A stretch of DNA of 64,000 bases from an uncultured Pelagibacteraceae bacterium (GCA_902582345.1 CACHRU010000002.1:145081-209080), one strand, 5' to 3'. Numbered from the stretch's first letter, positions 10,480 to 19,300 are shown. Notes: generated by a model from the sequence alone, not told the origin. Program-made: numbers and translations.

Positions 10480-11238
10480 ATGTTAGAAATTTTAATTTTA
10501 GCAATCGTACAAGGTATATCTGAATTTATACCTGTAAGCTCATCCTCTCATTTAATTATAACTTCGGAATATTTGAACTTTAAAAGAAGTAATTTAGCCC
10601 TAGATGTAAGCTTACATATTGGTTCATTTTTCGCAGTTATTTTTTATTTTAGATTTGAGATATTAAAATTTCTAGATAACAAAATATTATTTTTAAAAAT
10701 ATTAGTTTCTTCAATTCCTGTTATGATAGCGGGTTTCTTGTTGGTAAAATTTGATATTGTAAACCAACTTAGAAACTTAAAAGTAATAGGTTGGACAACT
10801 CTATTTTTTGGAATAATTTTATATTTTAGTGACAGATTTGAGACCTCAAAAAATTTAAGGAAAAACTTAAGTTATAAATCTGCGATGATAATTGGTTTTT
10901 TTCAAGTACTTTCATTAATTCCAGGTGTTAGCAGATCTGGCATAACTATAAGTTCTGCGAGATTATTGAAATTTAACAGAGTAGATTCTGCAAAAATATC
11001 ATTCTTATTGTCAATACCAACTTTGGCTATAGTTTCTATTTACGGTTTAAGAGAAATTTTCTTATCTGAAAATCCTGAATTTTCTTTTACTAATTTTATT
11101 GCAATAATTTTCTCTTTTATTTTTTCTTATTTAACAATTAAATATCTTCTATTATTTCTTAAAAAATTTAGTTTAAATATTTTCGTGGTTTATAGAATTA
11201 TTTTAGGTCTGATAATACTTTTAATAAGTTATTTATAA
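10480..11238 (+). CDS. uppP: undecaprenyl-diphosphatase (BacA/UppP)
   Basis: UppP dephosphorylates undecaprenyl diphosphate to recycle the lipid carrier for peptidoglycan and other envelope glycans. The 252-residue protein is largely hydrophobic with several membrane segments and carries both family motifs: the N-terminal (E/Q)GXSEFXPVSSSXH motif, seen as QGISEFIPVSSSSHL, and PGVSRSG near residue 147. It is a single-gene unit divergent from gltD. Its last 6 bases overlap a possible miniprotein gene on the opposite strand. Confidence 0.95.
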   Translation: MLEILILAIVQGISEFIPVSSSSHLIITSEYLNFKRSNLALDVSLHIGSFFAVIFYFRFEILKFLDNKILFLKILVSSIPVMIAGFLLVKFDIVNQLRNLKVIGWTTLFFGIILYFSDRFETSKNLRKNLSYKSAMIIGFFQVLSLIPGVSRSGITISSARLLKFNRVDSAKISFLLSIPTLAIVSIYGLREIFLSENPEFSFTNFIAIIFSFIFSYLTIKYLLLFLKKFSLNIFVVYRIILGLIILLISYL

Positions 11239-11328
11239 AATTATAGTCAAGGCCAAAAGCATTAATAAAACTATTATAAAAAAAAGTACAACAGCTCGTT
11301 GAAGAGAAAGGTTGCTAAAAAATTTCAT
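11233..11328 (-). CDS. possible 31-residue single-pass membrane miniprotein
   Basis: An ATG-started frame of 31 residues, too short for the ORF track, reads MKFFSNLSLQRAV followed by an uninterrupted hydrophobic stretch (FFIIVLLMLLALTIIL) to the stop. That is a short positively charged N-terminus and one membrane span. It lies between the 3' end of uppP (6-base antisense overlap) and tRNA-Arg, and could be transcribed from the tRNA-Arg promoter. A weak AGGA lies about 14 bases upstream. I do not recognise it, and chance is possible in A+T-rich DNA, where hydrophobic codons are common. Confidence 0.35.
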   Translation of the reverse strand: MKFFSNLSLQRAVVLFFIIVLLMLLALTIIL

Positions 11329-11372
11329 AGATTTAATTTATTCCTAAAAAAAAAATAATCAAACGTTTTTCG

Positions 11373-11446
11373 TGCGCCTGCTAGGATTTGAACCCAGAAC
11401 CTCCTGGTCCGTAGCCAAGCGCTCTATCCAGTTGAGCTACAGGCGC
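11373..11446 (-). tRNA. tRNA-Arg(ACG)
   Basis: The reverse complement folds as a complete cloverleaf. The acceptor arms GCGCCTG/CAGGCGC pair perfectly, the D arm is GCTC/GAGC, the anticodon stem is CTTGG/CCAGG around loop CTACGGA (anticodon ACG, read as ICG after deamination), and the T loop is GTTCAAATC. The discriminator is A. CCA is not encoded. A run of ten T residues on the transcribed strand lies 15-25 bases downstream and may end transcription. Confidence 0.95.
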
Positions 11447-11533
11447 ACATATCACAATTATCAAAAAAAGTAGCGTAAATAAAGGCGATAATGACCTATT
11501 GTTATTCTTAATTTATAACCTTAAATTATATTA

Positions 11534-12715
11534 ATGTCTAATAAAGGTAATATTGTAATAACTTCTGCTGTTAGAACGGCTGTGGGAACTCTAGGCAAAT
11601 CACTCAAGAACATACCTGGATATGAACTGGGAACTACAGTTTTGAACGAAGCGATTATAAAGTCAAAACTTAAAAAAGATGAAATTGATGAAGTGATAAT
11701 GGGCCAAGTTTTAACAGGAAGCACCGGACAAAATCCTGCTCGGCAAGCTTCTATGAAATCTGGTATTCCAAAGGAAAAACCAGCTTATCTGGTGAATCAA
11801 GTTTGTGGATCTGGCTTGAGATCCATTGCCTCTGCATACCAAAGTATCAGATCGGGAGACTCAAAAATTATTTTAGCTGGTGGACAAGAGAGTATGTCTT
11901 TAGCTCCTCATGCTATATTTTTAAGGGAAGGAAAAAAATTAGGCGATGCAGAAATAGTAGATACAATGATTAAAGATGGATTGTGGGACGCGTTTCACGG
12001 ATATCACATGGGAGTAACAGCAGAAAATGTTGCAGTCAAATTTCAAGTTACTAGGGATCAACAAGATAAATTTGCATTAAACTCTCAACACAAAGCCTTA
12101 AAAGCTCAAAAGAATCAAAAATTTAAAGATGAAATTGTAAGTTTTAAAATCAAGTCTAAAAAAGCTGAAATTGATTTTGACAAGGATGAACATCCAAGGG
12201 AAGGTATAAATCTTGAATCTTTGTCGCGACTAAAACCAGTTTTTCAAAAGGAAGGGACAGTAACAGCAGGAAACGCATCAGGAATTAATGATGGTGCTGC
12301 CGCTGTAGCATTAATGACAGATGCTGAGGCAGAGAAAAGAGGTCTTGAAAAATTGGTCTCAATTAAATCTTGGGCAAGCTGTGGAGTTGATCCTTCTATT
12401 ATGGGAACTGGTCCTATTCCTGCTTCAAAAAAAGCTTTAGAAATCGCAGGATGGTCAATAAAAGATTTGGATTTACTAGAAATTAACGAGGCATTTGCTG
12501 CACAAAGTATTGCGGTAATTAAAACACTAGGAATACCTGAAGAAAAGATTAATGTTAATGGTGGTGCAATTGCTCTTGGACATCCAATAGGTGCGTCGGG
12601 AACAAGAATTTTAGTAACACTTATTCACGAAATGAAAAAAAGAAATGTAAAAAAAGGTTTGGCAACGTTATGCATTGGGGGAGGCATGGGTATAGCCATG
12701 TGCATTGAAAGATAA
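11534..12715 (+). CDS. atoB: acetyl-CoA C-acetyltransferase (thiolase)
   Basis: This 393-residue thiolase interconverts two acetyl-CoA and acetoacetyl-CoA. It has the nucleophile Cys in NQVCGSGLR near residue 90, the NEAFAAQ segment, the catalytic His in GHPIGASG and the second Cys in CIGGGMG near the C-terminus. The length and the Met-rich loop after GGQESMS fit the biosynthetic or acetoacetyl-CoA thiolase group (PhaA/AtoB) rather than the long-chain FadA group. With the acetoacetyl-CoA synthetase at 14138 it would complete the route from acetoacetate to acetyl-CoA. No polyhydroxybutyrate synthase or reductase is seen in the window. The next small gene starts on its stop codon. Confidence 0.93.
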   Translation: MSNKGNIVITSAVRTAVGTLGKSLKNIPGYELGTTVLNEAIIKSKLKKDEIDEVIMGQVLTGSTGQNPARQASMKSGIPKEKPAYLVNQVCGSGLRSIASAYQSIRSGDSKIILAGGQESMSLAPHAIFLREGKKLGDAEIVDTMIKDGLWDAFHGYHMGVTAENVAVKFQVTRDQQDKFALNSQHKALKAQKNQKFKDEIVSFKIKSKKAEIDFDKDEHPREGINLESLSRLKPVFQKEGTVTAGNASGINDGAAAVALMTDAEAEKRGLEKLVSIKSWASCGVDPSIMGTGPIPASKKALEIAGWSIKDLDLLEINEAFAAQSIAVIKTLGIPEEKINVNGGAIALGHPIGASGTRILVTLIHEMKKRNVKKGLATLCIGGGMGIAMCIER

Positions 12716-12849
12716 TGGAAATTTCGAAACCATATAAAGGTAAAGGTAAAAGAAAATTAAAAAAAATGCCTTTTACTGTAAGAGGGTATTTTTATTATTA
12801 TTTATTTTTTTGGTGTTTAATTTTATCTGTTTATTTTTTCTACGATTAA
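12715..12849 (+). CDS. 44-residue single-pass membrane miniprotein coupled to the thiolase gene
   Basis: An ATG-started frame of 44 residues overlaps the thiolase stop by one base (TAATG), the coupling arrangement used throughout this window. The first half is very basic (KPYKGKGKRKLKKM) and the second is aromatic and hydrophobic (YFYYYLFFWCLILSVYFFYD), so it should sit in the membrane with its Lys-rich end in the cytoplasm. I do not recognise the family. The coupling and the clean charge/hydrophobicity split make it more likely real than chance, and its role is unknown. Confidence 0.6.
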   Translation: MEISKPYKGKGKRKLKKMPFTVRGYFYYYLFFWCLILSVYFFYD

Positions 12850-12862
12850 CAATTTTCTTTGG

Positions 12863-12877
12863 TAATGATTATCATTA
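12863..12877. promoter_or_regulatory. Fur-like iron box 1
   Basis: TAATGATTATCATTA is a perfect 7-1-7 palindrome and matches the core of the classical Fur box. It is 89 bases upstream of the Cys-rich miniprotein start and centred about 41 bases (four helical turns) from a second copy. Confidence 0.7.
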
Positions 12878-12899
12878 AAAATAAAAACTTGAGTTTTTT

Positions 12900-12929
12900 T
12901 TGATAATGATTTTCATTAAAAACTATATT
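12900..12929 (+). promoter_or_regulatory. promoter of the Cys-rich miniprotein with Fur-like box 2 inside
   Basis: TTGATA (12900-12905) and TATATT (12924-12929) are separated by 18 bases. The second iron-box copy, TAATGATTTTCATTA (12904-12918, one mismatch from perfect dyad symmetry), covers the -35 edge and spacer. Binding there would block RNA polymerase, the normal layout for Fur repression under iron-replete conditions. The site is read directly; the regulator is inferred. Confidence 0.65.
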
Positions 12930-12965
12930 TCTTGAAAATTATTTCAGTTCTAATAGAGTTAACAC

Positions 12966-13145
12966 ATGAATACTTATAGTTGTAAAAAATGTGGCTTAAC
13001 AATTCCAGTTACATGCTCAAAGTGTGATAGAGTTGTGGATATAAAAGTTACTGGCGAAGGATGTTTAGTCAAAGAAAATAAATGTTTTGACTGCTCAAGC
13101 GTACCAATTATTAAAGACGTTTGTTTAGAACAAAAAACAGCTTAA
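12966..13145 (+). CDS. 59-residue cysteine-rich protein under putative Fur control
   Basis: The frame encodes 59 residues with eight cysteines at about 6, 9, 17, 20, 33, 40, 43 and 53, arranged as three CXXC pairs plus two single Cys (CKKC, CSKC, CFDC). This is the look of a metal-binding treble-clef, zinc-ribbon or rubredoxin-like fold; I do not recognise the family. There is no signal peptide, so it is expected to be cytoplasmic. It has its own promoter overlapped by an iron box, a second box upstream and a terminator hairpin downstream, so it appears to be a monocistronic, iron-responsive gene. It is too short for the ORF track. Iron storage, iron-sulfur trafficking or zinc-for-iron substitution are possible roles, none shown. 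Confidence 0.75.
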   Translation: MNTYSCKKCGLTIPVTCSKCDRVVDIKVTGEGCLVKENKCFDCSSVPIIKDVCLEQKTA

Positions 13146-13185
13146 TTTTATATTTATCTTAAATTAAGTAAACTATTAATGATAT

Positions 13186-13218
13186 AGGGTCTAGCTTGAG
13201 ACCCTAATTCCCTTTTTT
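13186..13218 (+). terminator. rho-independent terminator after the Cys-rich gene
   Basis: AGGGTCT-agcttg-AGACCCT forms a perfect 7-bp stem with a 6-base loop and is followed after 7 bases by a run of six T. It sits 41 bases after the stop of the Cys-rich gene and before the HDAC-family gene, separating the two units. Confidence 0.55.
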
Positions 13219-13247
13219 AACTTATAATTTTATTATAAATTAAATCT

Positions 13248-14141
13248 ATGGAATTACCTGTTGTCAATCATCCAGATTATGTAGCCAAGATTAATGATGA
13301 TAACAAATTTCCAATTAAAAAATTTGGAGCGCTAGCAGAGTATTTGATAAACAAAAATATTGTAAAAAAATTTTACATTCCTAAGGAGTGTTCTGTTGAT
13401 ACTCTAAAAACTTCTCATTCAATAAAATACATAGAAAACATAAAAAACAAGACTCTTGATATTAAGCTTCAAAAAAAAATAGGTTTCCCTATTAATGATA
13501 GTGTAGTTAGGAGGTCTTTTGTTGCAACTGGTGGAACCGTTTTAGCAAGTAAATTGGCAATGGATTTTAAACTTGCGTGCAACACTGCGGGTGGAAGTCA
13601 TCACGCAACTTATGATTTTGGAGCTGGTTATTGTGTATTTAATGATGTTGCTGTTGCTGCAAATTATCTTAAAAATAAGAAGTACGCTAAAAATATTTTA
13701 ATAATTGATTTAGATGTTCATCAAGGTAATGGAAATTCCGAAATTTTTAAAAATGATAAAGATGTCCTAACATTTAGTATGCATTGTACTTCTAATTATC
13801 CTGCAAAAAAATCATTAAGTGATATCGATATTGAATTGAGAGATAACATGGAAGATAAAGAATACATTAATATTTTAAAAAAAAATATTACGGTTTTAAA
13901 CCAGTACAAATTTGATGCGGTTTTTTATGTAGCTGGAGTAGATGTTCACTTTAATGATCGTTTAGGCAAATTAAAATTAACAGACGAAGGTGTGAATTTA
14001 AGAGATCAAATTGTAATAGAAAATTTCTTTTCGAAGAAAATTCCATTATGTGGAGTTTTAGGCGGTGGCTATAACAAGGAATTTAAAAAATTAGTCGAAC
14101 TACATTCTTTATTACATAAGAACTGTGCAAAAATGCTTTAA
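13248..14141 (+). CDS. histone deacetylase-family (AcuC/acetylpolyamine hydrolase type) deacetylase
   Basis: The 297-residue protein is a zinc-dependent deacetylase of the HDAC superfamily. It has the active-site His pair in GGSHHATYDFGAGYC, the zinc ligands in IDLDVHQGNG, and a later Asp ligand region in AGVDVHFND. Bacterial members remove acetyl groups from lysines in proteins or from acetylated small amines. The gene ends 4 bases into the convergent acetoacetyl-CoA synthetase gene. AcuC-type enzymes elsewhere reactivate acetylated acyl-CoA synthetases, so control of AacS here is an attractive but unproven idea. It has no signal peptide. Confidence 0.85.
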   Translation: MELPVVNHPDYVAKINDDNKFPIKKFGALAEYLINKNIVKKFYIPKECSVDTLKTSHSIKYIENIKNKTLDIKLQKKIGFPINDSVVRRSFVATGGTVLASKLAMDFKLACNTAGGSHHATYDFGAGYCVFNDVAVAANYLKNKKYAKNILIIDLDVHQGNGNSEIFKNDKDVLTFSMHCTSNYPAKKSLSDIDIELRDNMEDKEYINILKKNITVLNQYKFDAVFYVAGVDVHFNDRLGKLKLTDEGVNLRDQIVIENFFSKKIPLCGVLGGGYNKEFKKLVELHSLLHKNCAKML

Positions 14142-16066
14142 TTTTTAAGCTGATTTAATTTTTCAAAAAAATCTAAAGCTTTGGGATTTGCTATAGCTTC
14201 TTTATTATTTATTTTTTCACCATTTATAATTTTTCTCACAGCAAGTTCGACAATTTTACCGCTTTTAGTTCTGGGTATATCCGGGGCTTTTAAAACTAGA
14301 GCAGGAACATGTTTAGGTGAGCAATTTTTTCTTATCTTATCTTTTACAATCTTTATGTCGTCTTCTGTTAAATCCTTATTGTTTACTGTAGTCAAAAATA
14401 AAATAATCCTCACGTCGTCTTTATATTTCTGACCTATAACTAAGCCCTCTGTTATAAAATCAATACTCTCAACTTGTTGATATATTTCAGCAGTTCCTAT
14501 TCTTACACCACCTGGGTTAAGTGTTGCATCTGATCTTCCAGAGATAATGAATCCATTGTTAGAAGTTTTTTCTATAAAATCACCGTGATGCCAGATATTA
14601 GAAAATTTACTAAAATAAGCTTTAAGGTATTTCTCATCTTTATCATCATCCCAAAATTTAATTGGCATTGACGGAAAAGGTTTTTTTACTACTAGTTCTC
14701 CTTTTTCTCCTGCTTTTAAAGTTTTTCCATCATCATCAAAGATGTCCACATCAATCCCTAGACTTTGTCCCTGTATCTCACCCTTAAAAACATTTGAGTA
14801 AAGATTTCCCAAAACCAGACAACCGACTAAATCTGTACCTCCGGCTATTGAGCATAAATGTACGTCTTGTTTAATATTTTGATAAATATATTCAAAACTT
14901 TTTGCCGATAATGGTGATCCCGTTGAAGCTATAATTTTTATAGAGCTTAGATTTAAATTTTCTGCTTTGTAATTATTATTTTTGAGATGATCTATATACT
15001 TCGCACTTACACCAAAAAGATTAATTTTTTTATTTTGGCAGTATTCTAATAGGATATCTAATTTAGGAAAAGTTGGTGCACCGTCATAAAGAAATATTGA
15101 TGAGCCTGTTGCTAGTCCACTAACTAGCCAATTCCACATCATCCACCCAGTAGTAGTATAATAAAATAATTTATCATTCTCCTTTACATCACAATGGAGA
15201 ATAAACTCTTTATTGTGTTCAATTAAGACATTTCCGGCACCATGAGTAATACATTTTGGTTTACCAGTAGTGCCACTTGAATAAAGAATGTAAATTGGAT
15301 GATTAAACTCAAATCTTGTAAATTCCTCATCTAAACTTGAATTATTTAATACTGAATAAAAATCAATATATTTTTTTTGAATTAATCTTTCATTTCTTTT
15401 ATAAGAAAAAATTAAAGTATTTTTTATTGACGGAATTCCTTTTAAAATATCATCTACTTTTTCTAGTATATTAATTTTTTTTCCATTGTAATAATAGTAA
15501 TCACAAGATATTAAAACTTTTGGTTCAATTTGTTTAAATCGATCTAAAACTCCCTTAGAGCCAAAATCGGGAGAACAAGATGACCATATAAATCCATTTT
15601 TTGCACATGCTAAAAAACTTATAATTGTTTCGATTTTATTAGGAACATAGGCGGCTACTCTATCCCCTTTTTTTAAACCAATTTTTTTAAGATAAAATGA
15701 GAGTCTACAAACTTTTTCATAAAGTTCTTCCCAACTAATAAAGTCTTCGTAGCCACTTTCTGATAAAAAAGAAATAGCATTGCTTTTGTCCTTTTTTTTT
15801 AAAATATTTTCTGCATAATTTATTTTAGAATCTGGAAAAAAAACATTTTTATGAAATCTTTTATTTTTTTGAATTACTATCTTACCTTTATCACCGATGA
15901 TTCTTGAAAAATCCCAAAATTTGGACCAAAAATTTTCTGAATTTTCTACACTCCATCTCCAAAGTTTTTCAAAATCATTTTTTGTGTTCAGTCCTAAATA
16001 TTTTGTAAATGAATGAAGTGAAGAGCTTTGAACTCTATCTGCTGACGGTTTCCAAATATAACTCAT
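14138..16066 (-). CDS. aacS: acetoacetyl-CoA synthetase
   Basis: This 642-residue adenylate-forming enzyme activates acetoacetate with ATP and CoA. The N-terminal segment (IWKPSADRV, then WRWSVENSENFW) is typical of the acetoacetate branch rather than acetyl-CoA synthetase. The ATP-binding loop YSSGTTGKPK, the HHGDF motif and the C-terminal RTKSGKIVE with the catalytic, acetylatable Lys are all present. With the thiolase at 11534 it converts acetoacetate to acetyl-CoA. It is convergent with the HDAC-family gene, overlapping by 4 bases. Its own promoter must lie in the 265-base region shared with aceE. Confidence 0.92.
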   Translation of the reverse strand: MSYIWKPSADRVQSSSLHSFTKYLGLNTKNDFEKLWRWSVENSENFWSKFWDFSRIIGDKGKIVIQKNKRFHKNVFFPDSKINYAENILKKKDKSNAISFLSESGYEDFISWEELYEKVCRLSFYLKKIGLKKGDRVAAYVPNKIETIISFLACAKNGFIWSSCSPDFGSKGVLDRFKQIEPKVLISCDYYYYNGKKINILEKVDDILKGIPSIKNTLIFSYKRNERLIQKKYIDFYSVLNNSSLDEEFTRFEFNHPIYILYSSGTTGKPKCITHGAGNVLIEHNKEFILHCDVKENDKLFYYTTTGWMMWNWLVSGLATGSSIFLYDGAPTFPKLDILLEYCQNKKINLFGVSAKYIDHLKNNNYKAENLNLSSIKIIASTGSPLSAKSFEYIYQNIKQDVHLCSIAGGTDLVGCLVLGNLYSNVFKGEIQGQSLGIDVDIFDDDGKTLKAGEKGELVVKKPFPSMPIKFWDDDKDEKYLKAYFSKFSNIWHHGDFIEKTSNNGFIISGRSDATLNPGGVRIGTAEIYQQVESIDFITEGLVIGQKYKDDVRIILFLTTVNNKDLTEDDIKIVKDKIRKNCSPKHVPALVLKAPDIPRTKSGKIVELAVRKIINGEKINNKEAIANPKALDFFEKLNQLKN

Positions 16067-16331
16067 AAAGCTTATTAACTTTATGAATTTATCTTAATAG
16101 ATATTTTTTTAATAGGATTTTTTGTATTAAAAAGCCGTTGCTTTGTGGTCTCTCTTTTTTTTTAAATAGAATGTTGATAAGCCATTTCATGCCTTTATTA
16201 TCAATTTTACAGTGACGAAAAAAGGAGGAAAATGTGTCCAAAAACGATCTTATTAGGAAAATTGCTTCAATTTTAGCGTTTATTGTCGAATGAATTTTTA
16301 ATAAATTCCATTACAGACTATAATATTAATC
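16067..16331. other. 265-base divergent region between aacS and aceE
   Basis: This is one of the longest gene-poor gaps in the window. It holds A+T-rich promoter DNA for aacS, a possible long-loop hairpin with arms TTGATAA (16174-16180) and TTATCAA (16198-16204), a strong AGGAGG at 16223-16228 with a possible 19-codon leader ORF, and a TATAAT at 16319-16324 only 8 bases before the aceE start. No known riboswitch is recognised. Confidence 0.5.
16234..16293 (+). CDS. possible 19-residue leader peptide upstream of aceE
   Basis: A GTG-started frame, MSKNDLIRKIASILAFIVE, lies 5 bases after a full AGGAGG, the ideal spacing and one of the strongest ribosome-binding sequences in the window. Its stop is 38 bases before the aceE ATG. 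An alternative ATG two bases earlier gives a 14-residue frame at a poor spacing of 3 bases. It may be a regulatory upstream ORF or a true miniprotein. Only the ribosome-binding site argues for translation. Confidence 0.4.
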   Translation: MSKNDLIRKIASILAFIVE

Positions 16332-19300
16332 ATGGCTCAAAACATTTCTGTTCCAGATATAGGTGATTTTAAAGATGTAGAGGTAATCGAAGTGCTGGTT
16401 AAACCTGGAGATAAAATCAAAAAAAATGACCCTATAGTTACAATAGAAAGTGATAAATCAAGTGTGGAGATTCCATCTCCGTCTGATGGGATGGTAAAAG
16501 ATTTGAAAGTAAAAATAGGCGATAAAGTTTCAGAGGGAAGTCTTTTAGTAACGTTAGAATCCAGTGTAACCTCAGAAACTCCTGATAAAAAAAAAGATCA
16601 AAAAGTTAAAAAAGAAAAACCTAAAGAAAACGGAAACATTGTTACAAGTCAGTCTTTAAAACAAATTAAAAAAGTTTTTGCAGAGCCGGCTTCTAAAGAT
16701 GATATAGACCCTTTAGAGACTAATGAGTGGATCGAGTCTCTTAATTCTGTAATAGAAAATGATGGTGCATCAAGAGCAAGTTACTTATTAAATAAAGTTA
16801 TAGACCAGGCCTATAAAGCTGGACTAGTTCTTCCAGATACTAGAACTACGCCTTATATAAATACAATTCCACCAGAGTCAGAGGTAAAATCTCCCGGAGA
16901 TCAAAATATTGAAAAAAAAATACGTGCATACATAAGATGGAATGCAGCTGCAATGGTGGTAAAAGCAAACAAAAAAAGTTCAGAGCTTGGTGGCCATATA
17001 GGTACATTTGCATCAGCTGCAACTTTATATGATGTCGGTATGAATCATTTTTGGAGAGCAAAAAATAATAAATTTGGAGGTGACTTGATTTACTTTCAAG
17101 GTCATTCAGCTCCAGGTATGTATGCTAGAGCGTTTCTTGAAGGAAGACTTACAGCTAAACAACTTGATGGCTTTAGACAAGAAGTTGGAAAAGATGGATT
17201 GTCCTCTTATCCTCATCCATGGTTAATGCCGAATTTCTGGCAATTCCCTACTGTATCTATGGGGCTTGGACCAATAATGGGTATTTATCAGGCTAGGTTT
17301 TTGAAATATTTAATTAATAGAGGATTAATCAAAGATGAAGGAAGAAAGGTTTGGGTTTTTCTTGGTGATGGTGAGATGGATGAGCCAGAGTCTTTGGGTG
17401 CGATTGGATTGGCAGCGAGAGAAAAGTTAGATAATTTAATTTTCGTAATCAATTGTAATCTGCAAAGACTTGACGGTCCTGTTAGAGGAAACGGTAAAAT
17501 TATTCAGGAGCTTGAGGGTAGCTTCAGAGGGACAGGATGGAATGTGATTAAAGTAATTTGGGGTTCTTATTGGGATCAACTTTTGGCTAAAGATAAAAGT
17601 GGGCTTTTAATCAAAAGGATGAATGAGTGTGTAGATGGTGAGTATCAAGCTTTTAAGGCAAAAGGTGGTAATTATGTACGGGAAAAATTTTTTGGTAAAT
17701 ACTCTGAGTTAAAAGAGTTAGTATCTTCTTTAACAGATAAAGACATATGGAAATTAAATAGGGGTGGTCACGATCCACATAAAGTTTATGCTGCATACGA
17801 TGCTGCCATGAAAAATAAGGGCTCCCCAACAGTAATCATTACTAAAACAATTAAAGGATATGGAATGGGTAAATCTGGTGAAAGTATTAATACCACTCAT
17901 CAACAGAAAAAAATGGATGAGGAAGATTTGTTATATTATAGAGATAGATTTGGTGTTCCATTAACAGACAAACAAGTTAAAAATATTGAGTACTATAGAC
18001 CTGACGAAAATTCAGAAGAAATTAGGTACCTTAAAGATTGCAGAATAAAATTAGGGGGATTTATTCCAGAGCGGACATCTTTTGCAAAAGCAATTAAAAC
18101 TCCTCCGAAAGATATTTTTGATAGTTTTATGAAATCAACGGGGGAAAAAGAAATGTCGACCACTATGGCATTAGTAAGAATGCTTACTGCTCTGTTAAGA
18201 GATAAAAATGTATCACCAAGGTTAGTTCCAATAATTCCTGATGAGGCAAGAACATTTGGTATGGAAGGTTTTTTTCAAAAGATAGGTATTTACGCTCACG
18301 AAGGACAAAAATATGAACCGGTCGACTCAGAGCAACTTAGCTCTTATCGCGAAGATAAGAGTGGGCAAGTTTTAGAGGAAGGAATTACAGAATCAGGAGC
18401 TATGTCATCTTGGATTGCGGCAGGAACAGCATACACAAATCATGATATAGAAATGATACCTATATACATATTTTATTCTATGTTTGGATTTCAAAGAGTT
18501 GGTGATTTAGCCTGGGCTGCAGGAGACTCTCAAGCGAGAGGTTTTTTAATTGGTGCTACGGCTGGAAGAACAACTTTAGCTGGGGAAGGATTGCAACACC
18601 AAGACGGTCATAGTCATCTTATGGCATCTAATATTCCAAATTGTATAAGTTATGATCCAACTTTTGCATACGAAATGGCTGTAATCTTAAGGGATGGAAT
18701 GAGAAGAATGCATGAAAAAAAAGAAAATATTTTTTACTATATCACGGCAATGAATGAAAACTATCCTCATCCTGCTAAACCTAAAGATGCAGACGAAGGT
18801 ATCTTAAAAGGAATGTATTTACTTAAAGAGACAAAAAACAAAGGGACTACAAGAGTTCAACTACTAGGCTCTGGCACAATCTTGAGAGAAGTATTGAATG
18901 CAGCTGAAATCCTTTCAAAAGAATACGGTATTGACTCAGATATTTGGAGTGTCACAAGTTTTAATGAACTCAGAAAAGATGGTATGGAAACAGAAAGATG
19001 GAATTTATTAAATCCTGATGGAAAAAAGAAGAAATCATACGTAGAAAAATGTTTAGAAAAAAGAGAAGGTCCAGTGTTTGCAGCTTCTGATTATATTAGA
19101 TCATTTTCAGATCAGCTTAGACCATATGTAAATAAGCCTTTCTATTCGTTTGGTACAGATGGATATGGAAGAAGTGATACAAGAAAAAATTTGAGAAAGT
19201 TTTTTGAGGTTGATAAAGAACATATTGTTGCTTACACTCTGAGTGCATTAGCAAAAGAGCAATTGATTGCATCAAAGCATGCAGAAAAAGCGATTAAAAA

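Noticed and set aside
16232-16276. ATG-started 14-residue frame MCPKTILLGKLLQF upstream of aceE
   Set aside because: Its ATG is only 3 bases from AGGAGG, too close for good initiation; the GTG two bases later has the right spacing.
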